NCBI GenBank assembly: GCA_964477115.1
Contig: CAYZCY010000031.1
Coordinates: 1-17,552, forward strand
Direction of reading: 5' to 3'
Source: RGIG3135 sp964477115
GTDB lineage: Bacteria > Actinomycetota > Coriobacteriia > Coriobacteriales > Eggerthellaceae
DNA: 17,552 bases
The notes under the pieces are model-generated. The model worked only from the letters and a program-made list of their open reading frames with translations. It was not told where the DNA came from and ran no database searches. The position numbers were made by a program, and so were the translations under genes. The first letter of the stretch is position 1, and every line of letters begins with the position of its first letter. Positions 6,610 through 13,516 of the stretch are shown piece by piece.

Positions 6610-7914
6610 TTAGAGAGAAGCTGCCTCAAACTCAGCGAGCAACTTTTCGGCATAGGCAATTTTTGCGCAGCACACGAAAACATCCATGGCAAGTTCGAGC
6701 TCTTCAAGCGGGGGGAGGGTGGGGGCTATGCGAATGTTGGAGTCAAGCGGATCCTTGCCATAGGGCCAGGTAGCGCCCGCACCTGTCATCTGCACGCCGG
6801 CTTCCTTGGCAAGACCGACGATCCTGCGAGCGCAGCCTTCCGGCGCGTTGAAGGAGATGAAGTAACCGCCGCGGGGCTTGCTCCAGGTGCCGATGCCGTA
6901 TGCGGAAAGACCCTCTTCGAGCTTGGCCAGTACGGCTTCGAACTTAGGTCGGATGATGTCGGCGTGTTTTCTCATATGGTCGGCTATGCCCGCTTCGTCC
7001 TTGAGGAAGCGCACGTGGCGAAGCTGGTTGAGCTTGTCATGCCCGATAGCTTGCACGCCGAGGTACTTTTTCGTGTGAGCGATGTTTTCGGGGCTCGCGG
7101 CCATAGCTGCCACGCCGGCTCCCGGGATGGTTATCTTGGAGGTGGAGCCAAACTTGAAATAGCGGTCAGGCGTGCCTGCCTCAGCGCACGCCTCGGCAAT
7201 GTCGAGGACCTGATCCTGCTCACCTTCGCCGTAAAGATGATGAACGCTGTAAGCGTTGTCCCAGAAGATGCGGAAGTCCTGTGCGGCGCATTCCATTTCG
7301 GCTAGGCGTCGCACGACCTCGTCGGAATAGCTGACGCCCCCGGGGTTGGAATACTTGGGCACGCACCAGATGCCCTTGACGGAATCGTCTTCAGCAACGA
7401 TGCGCTCCACGAGGTCCATATCGGGGCCGCTTTCGTTCATGGGAATGTTGATCATTTCAAAGCCGAAGGCCTCCGTGATGGCGAAGTGGCGATCGTAGCC
7501 CGGACAGGGACAGAGCCATTTGACTTTCTCGCATGCGCTCCACGGGCCGGCATCGATGGTGCCGAAGTTCACGCAGCGGGCGATGGTGTCGTACATGGCG
7601 GTGAGACTGGAATTGCCGAGCACGATGATGTTTTCGGGGTCATCATCAAGAAGGCTTGCCATGAGGCGCTTGGCTTCGGGGATGCCGTCGAGCACGCCGT
7701 AGTTGCAGCAGTCCGTGCCGTCTTCTGCCGTTAGATCCGACGCGGGGCTCAGTGTTTCAAGCATGCCGAGGCTCAGCTCGATTTGCTCGGCAGAGGGTTT
7801 GCCGCGAGCCATGTTGAGGGCGAGGCCCTTGGCCTGAAAGATCGCGTATTCATCTCGAGCCTTTTTGAGCTCCAGCTCGATCTCTTCCTTGGAAAGTTCG
7901 GAGAAGGTGGGCAT
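6610..7914 (-). CDS. Aspartate aminotransferase, corynebacterial/PF12897-like class
   Basis: This PLP enzyme transfers the amino group between aspartate and 2-oxoglutarate, linking amino-acid catabolism to oxaloacetate and glutamate. The start at 7914 (MPTFSELSKEE) has AAAGGA 9 bases upstream. A GTG start at 7932 would overlap that site and is disfavoured. The 434 residues carry ARGKPS (36-41), the phosphate-binding GNSSL (100-104), YSNPGG (188-193), the PLP-ring DNAY (219-222) and the Schiff-base lysine in STSKIT (Lys260). The pattern matches the divergent aspartate aminotransferase group found in Corynebacterium rather than classical AspC. Fold and PLP lysine are clear; the amino donor is inferred from family and could be broader. 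It diverges from the proline symporter with 160 bases between starts. Confidence 0.88.
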   Translation of the reverse strand: MPTFSELSKEEIELELKKARDEYAIFQAKGLALNMARGKPSAEQIELSLGMLETLSPASDLTAEDGTDCCNYGVLDGIPEAKRLMASLLDDDPENIIVLGNSSLTAMYDTIARCVNFGTIDAGPWSACEKVKWLCPCPGYDRHFAITEAFGFEMINIPMNESGPDMDLVERIVAEDDSVKGIWCVPKYSNPGGVSYSDEVVRRLAEMECAAQDFRIFWDNAYSVHHLYGEGEQDQVLDIAEACAEAGTPDRYFKFGSTSKITIPGAGVAAMAASPENIAHTKKYLGVQAIGHDKLNQLRHVRFLKDEAGIADHMRKHADIIRPKFEAVLAKLEEGLSAYGIGTWSKPRGGYFISFNAPEGCARRIVGLAKEAGVQMTGAGATWPYGKDPLDSNIRIAPTLPPLEELELAMDVFVCCAKIAYAEKLLAEFEAASL

Positions 7915-7985
7915 ACCGAAATATCCTTTCACCGCAAAATGTCCAAACGTGATGCGTCGGAAACGTTCACTCTAGCAAAGTAAAG

Positions 7986-7991
7986 TATAAT
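7986..7991 (+). promoter_or_regulatory. Probable -10 element for the putP-like gene
   Basis: A perfect TATAAT lies 84 bases upstream of the start codon. The region 17 bases before it (ACGTTC) is a poor -35, so the promoter may depend on an activator. Confidence 0.5.
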
Positions 7992-8074
7992 CCCTTCATC
8001 TTTATCCGACTCAATGAAAGCCTCGGGGGATTTGTTTTTCAAGACAAAGGGGCTTAAAGGGGAAGTGTGTTTAC

Positions 8075-9637
8075 ATGGTGACTAATGATTTCTGGGTAGC
8101 AGCGGCGATGCTTCTGTACTTCATCGTCGTTCTGTGCGTGGGCTTCGTCTACGCGAAGCGCTCGAATTCTTCGAGCGAAGAGTACTTCTTGGGCGGACGA
8201 AAGCTCGGTCCATGGCTCACGGCTCTCTCAGCTGAGGCCTCCGACATGTCCGGCTGGCTGCTCATGGGTCTGCCCGGTGTTGCTTACTTCCTTGGCGCAT
8301 CTGACGCTATGTGGACCGCAATCGGTCTGGCCATCGGCACCTACCTCAACTGGAAATTCGTCGCGGTTCGTCTGCGCAAGTATTCTCAAGTGGCCAACAA
8401 CGCCATTACCCTTCCGGATTACTTCTCGAACCGTTTCCATGACAGCAAGTCTATCCTTATGACCATTGCGGCACTGCTGATCCTCGTGTTCTTCAGCATC
8501 TACGCAGGCAGCTGCTTCGTTACCTGCGGCAAGCTGTTCTCCACGCTGTTCGGCCTCGATTACGCCACCATGATGGTCATCGGCGCGATTATCGTGTTCC
8601 TTTACACCTTCGTCGGTGGTTATCTCTCCGTTTGCACCACTGACCTCATCCAGGGCTCCCTTATGTTCTTTGCCCTGGTGACCATTTTCATTGGCAGCGT
8701 TGCCCAGGCTGGAGGCGTTGAGAACACCATCGCCTTCTTGAGCGATATCCCCGGCTTCCTCTCTGCTACCACCATTGCCACCCCGGTTCTCGACGCTAAC
8801 GGTCAGCAGATAGTCGAGGGCGGCATGCCCCTCTTTGGCGAGGCCAATTCCTACGGCATCATCACCATCGTTTCCGGTCTGGCTTGGGGCCTTGGTTATT
8901 TCGGTATGCCACAGGTTCTCATTCGCTTCATGAGCATCCGTCACTCCAGCGAGATCAAGAAGTCCCGTTGGATCGCCATGGTGTGGTTGGTTGTCTCCCT
9001 CTCTGCCGCTGTTTGCATCGGCCTCATCGGTCGTGCAGCCATTCCGACCGAGTTCCTTACCCAGGCATCTGCCGAGAACGTGTTCATCGTGCTTTCCCGC
9101 ATGATCCTGCCTTCGTTCCTTTGCGGATTGGTTGTCTCCGGTATCTTTGCTGCAGCCATGAGCTCCTCTTCCTCTTACCTGCTCATGTCTGGCTCCGCCG
9201 TGGCTAACAACATCTTCAAGGGTCTGCTGAAGCGTGACGCAACCGACAATCAGGTCATGATCGTCGCGCGTCTCACTCTCGTCGCGGTTCTCATCTTCGG
9301 TTGCGCTATCTCGCTTGACCAGAACTCCTCGATCTTCAACATCGTGTCTTACGCATGGGCTGGTCTGGGCGCTTCCTTTGGCCCGCTGATGCTGCTGTCG
9401 CTGTACTGGCGTCGTACGACCCTTCAGGGTGCGGCGGCCGGCATGGTCACGGGTGGCCTTACTGTTATCCTGTGGGATAAGTTCATCTCTCCCTTGGGTG
9501 GTTGGTTCGGCGTGTACGAGCTGCTCCCGGGCTTCGTGCTTTCCTTCATCGTCATCGTTGTGGTCTCCCTGCTTACCAAGGAGCCTTCTCAGGAAATCTA
9601 CGAAGAATTTGACCACTACATGGAGGCTGACGTCTAG
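8075..9637 (+). CDS. putP: Sodium/proline symporter, PutP type (SSS family)
   Basis: This cytoplasmic-membrane carrier uses the sodium gradient to import proline. The 520-residue length suits the family's 13-helix fold, and many hydrophobic segments are visible. The diagnostic sodium/proline-site segment EASDMSGWLLMGLPG is at about 54-68 (Asp57 and Ser59 correspond to E. coli PutP Asp55 and Ser57). The TM9 serine cluster AAAMSSSSSYLLMSGSAV is at about 359-376. NAITLPDYFSNRF (109-121) and the FVGGYLSVCTTDLIQG segment (179-194) are also typical. The ATG at 8075 follows AAAGGGGAAG at a slightly long spacing. A loop at about 230-256 looks longer than in E. coli. There is no linked putA, so the role is uptake for nutrition or osmoprotection. 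Other SSS substrates cannot be fully excluded. Confidence 0.92.
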   Translation: MVTNDFWVAAAMLLYFIVVLCVGFVYAKRSNSSSEEYFLGGRKLGPWLTALSAEASDMSGWLLMGLPGVAYFLGASDAMWTAIGLAIGTYLNWKFVAVRLRKYSQVANNAITLPDYFSNRFHDSKSILMTIAALLILVFFSIYAGSCFVTCGKLFSTLFGLDYATMMVIGAIIVFLYTFVGGYLSVCTTDLIQGSLMFFALVTIFIGSVAQAGGVENTIAFLSDIPGFLSATTIATPVLDANGQQIVEGGMPLFGEANSYGIITIVSGLAWGLGYFGMPQVLIRFMSIRHSSEIKKSRWIAMVWLVVSLSAAVCIGLIGRAAIPTEFLTQASAENVFIVLSRMILPSFLCGLVVSGIFAAAMSSSSSYLLMSGSAVANNIFKGLLKRDATDNQVMIVARLTLVAVLIFGCAISLDQNSSIFNIVSYAWAGLGASFGPLMLLSLYWRRTTLQGAAAGMVTGGLTVILWDKFISPLGGWFGVYELLPGFVLSFIVIVVVSLLTKEPSQEIYEEFDHYMEADV

Positions 9638-9677
9638 ACTTTAGCCGTGCGCCTTGGTCTTTCATCTGGATTTGGCT

Positions 9678-9726
9678 CACGAATGAGAAGAGACCCGGCA
9701 TACTGTCGGGTCTCTTCTCATTCGTG
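9678..9726. terminator. Long stem terminator between putP-like and PEBP genes
   Basis: A perfect 20-base stem (9678-9697 with 9707-9726) closes on a 9-base loop. It lies between convergent genes and could end both transcripts. Neither strand has a good T-run after the stem, so efficiency may depend on stem strength. Confidence 0.75.
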
Positions 9727-9845
9727 GCTATGTTTGCTTCGGCGTTCTTAAAGCTTGACAGTCCATCGGAATTGCTGATTGGCGGGAAGCGTCCTGCGGG
9801 GTTGCGCTCGCTTTGGGGAGAGGTCCATGCCGCCCTTTGCAGCAC

Positions 9846-10358
9846 CTAGGCTCTGCTCATGAAATCGAGTTCTACCCGCTTAAGCACATGGCCGCGCACT
9901 GCCTTGCGGAATTCGTTTTGGTAATAGCCCTCCTCGAGCTCAAGCATGATATCGAGAGCGTAGACGACAAGCGTGTACTCGTGATCTTTGTCGGGCGGGA
10001 AGGGGCCGGCATAGCGCTTGATGATCTGCGGCTTGCTATGAGCGCCGGCAAGGGGAGACCAGTCGCTGTTGGTGCCCTGGACCATGTCTATGAGCTCAAG
10101 TGCGCTGGCGTTGTCGGGTATGAGCTGCGTATGCGGGTCGATGTTGCAGGCAAGCCAGTGAATCCAGCAAAAGCCTCCAACGGGAATGGCGTCATAGTCG
10201 ACAAACTCGACAGCCAGAGAAACGGTGCCTTCGGGAACGTCGGCTATCTCAATGGGGAAGGAGACGAAGGGGTGTCCGTCGATCATGAGTTCGGCATCCG
10301 CATACTTGCCGTGGCGGTCGGGAAGGTAGCCGTTTTCGAGAGGTACTGATATGCGCAT
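9846..10358 (-). CDS. YbhB/YbcL family (PEBP, Raf-kinase-inhibitor-like) protein
   Basis: This 170-residue protein belongs to the phosphatidylethanolamine-binding-protein fold, whose bacterial members are mostly of unknown function. The start at 10358 (MRISVPLENG) has AAAGGA 6 bases upstream. The ligand-pocket motif appears as DYDAIP (54-59) followed by GGFCWIHWLACNI (61-73), where the family usually has DPDAP and an HW-V-NI stretch. RYAGPFPPDKDHEYTLVVYALD (115-136) matches the conserved GP-PP-H-Y-YALD block. No signal peptide is seen, so it is probably cytoplasmic. The proline-to-tyrosine change at residue 55 of DPDAP is unusual. Biochemical role is not predictable. Confidence 0.85.
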   Translation of the reverse strand: MRISVPLENGYLPDRHGKYADAELMIDGHPFVSFPIEIADVPEGTVSLAVEFVDYDAIPVGGFCWIHWLACNIDPHTQLIPDNASALELIDMVQGTNSDWSPLAGAHSKPQIIKRYAGPFPPDKDHEYTLVVYALDIMLELEEGYYQNEFRKAVRGHVLKRVELDFMSRA

Positions 10359-10382
10359 CGCGGTTCCTTTCTTCCAATATGA

Positions 10383-10406
10383 AGCAGCCTCCCGAAGGAG
10401 GCCGCT
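10383..10406 (-). terminator. Terminator after the first NlpC/P60 gene
   Basis: On the minus strand AGCGGCCTCC and GGAGGCTGCT form a 10-pair stem (one G-T wobble) on a TTCG tetraloop, followed by TCATATT. It lies between the NlpC/P60 stop and the PEBP start, so it partly separates the two genes. Confidence 0.65.
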
Positions 10407-10430
10407 CTCTTCACCCATGAATCATTCTTG

Positions 10431-11519
10431 CTAATAGCGTACGTAGATCATGTTGGAGCGCACGCTGGCCACGCAGACGGTGTAGCCGGTTTGCGGTGCG
10501 TGGATCATCTGGCCGCCGCCAATGTAGATGCCGCAGTGCGAGGCGGTGGTGCACACGTCGCCCGGCATGGGTTCGGTGACACGCGTCCACCCCATGAAAG
10601 TGGTGGTGCTGCCGAGGCGATAGCCGTACCTTCCGCTCAGGCAGTAGCTGACAAGACCGGAGCAGTCAAAGCTGTCCGGTCCGCAGGCAGCCCACTTGTA
10701 GGGCTTGCCGATCTCCCCGTAGGCGCGATCGACTACGGCGTTGCCGGATACGGACTGGGGCTTGCTGTTGTTGACATTGCTCGGCTGGCTGTTGGAATTG
10801 CTATTGGAATTGCTGTTGCCCGCGTTGCCGCTTTCCTCGTTGCGGATGGCTTCCTGGCGCATTGCCTCTTCGCGTGCGGCCTGCTCCTGGGCTAAAAGCT
10901 CGGCAGCTTCTGCGGAAAGTGCGTTGTAGGTTGCCTGCATCTCGGCAACGACCACCTCGGCTTCGGCCTTGACCTCGGCTGCCTCAGCAGCCTTCTGTGC
11001 CGCGATGCGCTCCTGCTCTTCGTATACGGCCTTCTGAGCTTCGATTTCCGCCTTGAGGTCTTTGGTTTGCTGGACCATTTCGGCATCGTTCTCGTTCATG
11101 CTGTTGAGAAGATCCCAGTTGGTCGTGAAGGACTTGAAGTCGGTTGCGCCAAGAAGAAGGTCGAGGAAGGTAAGCGAACCGGAGCGATACATGCTGCGGG
11201 CGCGGGTTCCCAGGTGATCCTGAAGTACGACGATCTGGGCCTTTGCCTCGTCGATGGCGGCCTGGGCTTCGTCCATCTTGGCCTGGGCTGCTTCCTGCTC
11301 AGCGAGCGCGTCGGCATAAGCCGCAGAGGCTATGTCGAGCTGCTCCTGCATAGCGTTGAGCGATTCGAGTACGGCCGCTGCCTCAGCGCGCTTTTCGGCT
11401 GAGGTGGGAACTGCATGCGCCTGACCTGGAAGGCAGGCTGCCGCTGCTGCGGTCGCGCAAAGTGCTGCGCCGGCTCCTACGAAGTTGCGTCTGCTGATTT
11501 CTTGAGAATGCTCTCCCAC
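10431..11519 (-). CDS. Tat-exported coiled-coil NlpC/P60 peptidoglycan endopeptidase, paralogue 1
   Basis: This is probably an exported cysteine peptidase that cuts stem-peptide bonds in peptidoglycan during wall growth or cell separation. It starts with GTG at 11519, with AGGGGG 7 bases upstream. Layout of the 362 residues: twin-arginine signal ISRRNFVGAG (8-17) ending AHA (34-36); a long alanine/glutamate-rich coiled coil (about 40-228), as in PcsB/CwlO-like hydrolases; a Ser/Asn-repeat linker (about 229-252); and an NlpC/P60 domain (about 258-362). Catalytic residues visible are Cys286 in SFDCSGL, His328 in SHCG and His340 in MIHAP. The coiled coil may keep the enzyme inactive until a membrane partner such as FtsEX releases it, by analogy. 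The domain has several extra cysteines that its neighbour lacks. Confidence 0.9.
   Translation of the reverse strand: MGEHSQEISRRNFVGAGAALCATAAAAACLPGQAHAVPTSAEKRAEAAAVLESLNAMQEQLDIASAAYADALAEQEAAQAKMDEAQAAIDEAKAQIVVLQDHLGTRARSMYRSGSLTFLDLLLGATDFKSFTTNWDLLNSMNENDAEMVQQTKDLKAEIEAQKAVYEEQERIAAQKAAEAAEVKAEAEVVVAEMQATYNALSAEAAELLAQEQAAREEAMRQEAIRNEESGNAGNSNSNSNSNSQPSNVNNSKPQSVSGNAVVDRAYGEIGKPYKWAACGPDSFDCSGLVSYCLSGRYGYRLGSTTTFMGWTRVTEPMPGDVCTTASHCGIYIGGGQMIHAPQTGYTVCVASVRSNMIYVRY
11188..11225 (-). repeat. 38-base exact repeat, copy in paralogue 1
   Basis: This is identical base for base to 12429-12466. It encodes the start of the conserved coiled-coil core (around QDHLGTRARSMY). Perfect silent-site identity suggests recent duplication or gene conversion. 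Confidence 0.9.
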
Positions 11520-11655
11520 GTGTAAACCCCCTGTTTGAGCATCGTGTCACATACGTGTAAATATCTGCAACATATTACCATGCGCTGGGATCAATCTCAC
11601 AAATAAGAGCTTTTATACATAAGGCCAGCTCAGCCTCTGTAAAAACGTGTGCACG

Positions 11656-11682
11656 AAAAAGGGGAGGCGCACGCGCCTCCCC
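11656..11682 (-). terminator. Strong intrinsic terminator after NlpC/P60 paralogue 2
   Basis: Reading the minus strand, GGGGAGGCG and CGCCTCCCC pair around a 4-base loop and are followed directly by TTTTT. It lies just after the paralogue 2 stop, so the two NlpC/P60 genes are probably separate transcription units. Confidence 0.9.
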
Positions 11683-11704
11683 TGAGCATTACTGATATAG
11701 GTGC

Positions 11705-12760
11705 TTAATAGCGCACGTACCACATGCTGCTCTGCACGGGTGAGATCTTCACGACATCGCCCGTACGCGGTGCGTGGATCATCTGGCCGTTGCCGATGTA
11801 GACGCCCGTGTGTCCGCTGCGGATGCAGATGTCGCCGGGGACGGGGTTGCTCACGCGCGGCCAGTCGTCGATTTCGTATGTGGTCCAGTAGCGGCGATAG
11901 TTGCCGGTGAGGCAGTAGCCCACCAGGCCGGAACAGTCGAAGCTGTTGGGGCCGCAGGCGCCCCATACGTAGGGCTTGCCAAGCTGGGCGTAGGCGCGGT
12001 CGACCACGACGTTACCCGTGACCGTTTGCACCTTGTTGTCGCCGGCAGATGTGGATCCAGAGCTCTGCTGGGCTTGCTGGGCGGCCAGCGCCGCCTGGCG
12101 CTCGGCTTCGGCGCGAGCGGCCTCCTCCTGAGCCAGAAGCTCGGCGGCCTCTGCGGAGAGCTGATCGTAGGTGGCCTGCATCTCGGCGACCATGGCCTCG
12201 GCTTCTGCCTTGACCTTTTCGGCTTCGGCAGCCTTCTCGGCGGCGACGCGCTCCTGCTCCTCGTAGATGGCCTTCTGGGCCTCGACCTCGGCCTTGAGGT
12301 CCTTGGTCTGCTGGACGGCGTCTGCGTCGTCCTCGTTCATGTCGTTCAGAAGATCCCAGTTAGACGCGAAGGACTTGAAGTCGCTCGCTCCGAGGAGGAT
12401 GTCGATGAAGGAAAGGGACCCGGAGCGGTACATGCTGCGGGCGCGGGTTCCCAGGTGATCCTGAAGCTCGGCAATCTGGGCGCTCGCCTCGTCGATGGCG
12501 GCCTGGGCCTCGTCCATCTTGGCCTGCGCAGCCTCCTGCTCGGCAAGAGCGGTGAAGTAGTCATCGGATGCCTTGTCGAGTTCGATCTGCATGGCATTGA
12601 GCGACTCGAGCACGGCCGCAGCTTCTGCACGCTTCTGCGCGGAGGTGACGGCATGGGCTGTTTCGGGCACGACAAAACCCGTAGCCGCAAGGGATGCGCC
12701 GAGGGCAGTGGTGCCAAGAATGAAGTTACGCCTGCTGAGTGTGTTTGTATGCTCTCCCAT
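11705..12760 (-). CDS. Tat-exported coiled-coil NlpC/P60 peptidoglycan endopeptidase, paralogue 2
   Basis: This is a tandem paralogue of the gene at 10431-11519. The ATG at 12760 (MGEHTNTLSRR) is preferred over an upstream in-frame start at 12796, because AGGGGG lies close upstream and MGEH aligns with paralogue 1. The 351 residues comprise a twin-arginine signal (LSRRNFILG, 8-16) ending AHA (35-37), a coiled coil (about 41-230), a short Ser/Gly/Thr linker (about 232-243) and the NlpC/P60 domain (about 248-351). Catalytic residues are Cys276 in SFDCSGL, His317 in GHTG and His329 in MIHAP. The two proteins align without gaps to about residue 220; over residues 81-140, 50 of 60 are identical. 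They differ most in the linker and in the segment after the catalytic cysteine, which could mean different targets. Confidence 0.9.
   Translation of the reverse strand: MGEHTNTLSRRNFILGTTALGASLAATGFVVPETAHAVTSAQKRAEAAAVLESLNAMQIELDKASDDYFTALAEQEAAQAKMDEAQAAIDEASAQIAELQDHLGTRARSMYRSGSLSFIDILLGASDFKSFASNWDLLNDMNEDDADAVQQTKDLKAEVEAQKAIYEEQERVAAEKAAEAEKVKAEAEAMVAEMQATYDQLSAEAAELLAQEEAARAEAERQAALAAQQAQQSSGSTSAGDNKVQTVTGNVVVDRAYAQLGKPYVWGACGPNSFDCSGLVGYCLTGNYRRYWTTYEIDDWPRVSNPVPGDICIRSGHTGVYIGNGQMIHAPRTGDVVKISPVQSSMWYVRY
12429..12466 (-). repeat. 38-base exact repeat, copy in paralogue 2
   Basis: Identical to 11188-11225 and in the same coding position and orientation; the copies start 1,241 bases apart. 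Confidence 0.9.
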
Positions 12761-13186
12761 AAAACCCCCTGTTCGAGCACGTGGTTCGTTTAGCAAGTTG
12801 GCAAGTTACATGATTCAGCCATCTTAACACGCTATTGCAAGAAAGCTTCACGGGTACTTCATATATACACAACAAGTAGGAGTGGGGAAGTTTAGAGAAG
12901 AGGTAGGAAAGATTAGCGAAAGCCGAGAAAAAAGATTTTCAAGGAATTTAGCTTCTTGAGTGCTTCGTTGAGCTTGTACAGCTCTTAGAGATAGCAAGTT
13001 TCCGCAGGTGAAAGGGCAGAAAATGCTAAAATATACCCAGGCTGCAAAATAGATACGCCCGGTGGCGTGAAAATGGTTGACACGGCTGTTTCGCTGGCGT
13101 ATTATTCCTTTGCTCGGTTGTTCGGATGCTTTTCGAGCGAGCGAGTGGCAGCTTGAAAAGTACACATGAATTAAGTGCCGAAAAAT
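12761..13186. other. Gene-free stretch between NlpC/P60 paralogue 2 and the tRNA cluster
   Basis: No convincing gene is visible in these 426 bases, which are less G/C-rich than the flanks. The minus side should hold the paralogue 2 promoter; TAAGAT within about 60-80 bases of the start is a possible -10 with no good -35. The plus side holds weak stems: GAGCT/AGCTC at 12970-12984 and ACGCC/GGCGT around CGGT at 13055-13068, just before the strong promoter at 13077. A frame of about 105 codons on the minus strand has no ribosome site and no recognisable similarity. A small RNA cannot be excluded. Confidence 0.5.
13077..13105 (+). promoter_or_regulatory. Strong housekeeping promoter of the tRNA-tuf cluster
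   Basis: TTGACA at 13077-13082 and TATTAT at 13100-13105 are separated by exactly 17 bases. The -35 matches consensus fully and the -10 at five of six positions. Transcription should start near 13112, giving a leader of about 75 bases before tRNA-Tyr. It is the best promoter in the window, as expected for stable RNA genes. Confidence 0.9.
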
Positions 13187-13271
13187 GGGAGTGTGCCCGA
13201 GTGGCTAAAGGGGACGGGCTGTAAACCCGTTGGTTATGCCTACGTAGGTTCGAATCCTACCGCTCCCACCA
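13187..13271 (+). tRNA. tRNA-Tyr (GTA)
   Basis: This is an 85-base class II tRNA with a long variable arm. Acceptor GGGAGTG pairs with CGCTCCC (one G-T), the anticodon GTA is at 13221-13223 in the loop CTGTAAA, the T-loop is TTCGAAT, and discriminator A plus CCA are encoded. It is the first gene after the strong promoter. Confidence 0.97.
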
Positions 13272-13274
13272 CCT

Positions 13275-13350
13275 GCCTGTGTAGCTCAGTCGGTAGAGCA
13301 CTTCGTTGGTAACGAAGAGGTCACCGGTTCAAGTCCGGTCGCAGGCTCCA
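13275..13350 (+). tRNA. tRNA-Thr (GGT)
   Basis: This is a 76-base tRNA. Acceptor GCCTGTG pairs with CGCAGGC, the anticodon stem CTTCG/CGAAG holds the loop TTGGTAA with anticodon GGT, the T-loop is TTCAAGT, and the discriminator T is followed by encoded CCA. Only 3 bases separate it from tRNA-Tyr. Confidence 0.97.
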
Positions 13351-13356
13351 TTTAAT

Positions 13357-13433
13357 GGCGGTGTAGCTCAGTTGGTTAGAGCACACGGTTCATACCCGTG
13401 GCGTCACTGGTTCGAATCCAGTCACCGCTACCA
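13357..13433 (+). tRNA. tRNA-Met (CAT), elongator type
   Basis: This is a 77-base tRNA. Acceptor GGCGGTG pairs with CACCGCT, with G1-U72 at the end. The anticodon CAT is at 13391-13393, the T-loop is TTCGAAT and CCA is encoded. It lacks the initiator features (unpaired C1-A72, three G-C pairs at the base of the anticodon stem), so it is probably the elongator. A lysidine-modified isoleucine tRNA also has a CAT gene sequence and cannot be fully excluded. Confidence 0.93.
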
Positions 13434-13444
13434 TTAACATTTAT

Positions 13445-13473
13445 CGCGTCCGATTTTCGGGCGCGTCTTTTTT
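13445..13473 (+). terminator. Intrinsic terminator between the tRNA cluster and tuf
   Basis: CGCGTCCGA and TCGGGCGCG form a 9-pair stem (one T-G wobble) with a TTT loop, followed by TC and six T. It is textbook in form, yet it sits only 43 bases ahead of tuf with no clear promoter between. It may act as an attenuator that reduces tuf readthrough, or tuf may have a promoter I cannot see. Confidence 0.82.
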
Positions 13474-13516
13474 GTTCTTTTCGCTTACGCGAATCTCTTT
13501 TTAAGGAGTGTGAAAC

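Noticed and set aside
6598..7305. 235-codon open frame on the plus strand
   Set aside because: It lies wholly antisense to the aminotransferase, whose PLP motifs are intact.
8228..9616. 462-codon open frame on the minus strand
   Set aside because: It is antisense to the putP-like gene and is a charged low-complexity translation of a membrane-protein gene.
9755..9760. TTGACA resembling a -35
   Set aside because: No -10 lies 16-18 bases downstream and no plus-strand gene follows; it is in the region between convergent genes.
11774..12793. 339-codon open frame on the plus strand
   Set aside because: It is antisense to NlpC/P60 paralogue 2. Its leucine/glycine-rich product reflects complementing Glu/Ala codons of the coiled coil.
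12848..13165. 105-codon frame on the minus strand in the gene-free stretch
   Set aside because: It has no ribosome site, overlaps the strong tRNA promoter, and has a composition unlike the neighbouring genes.
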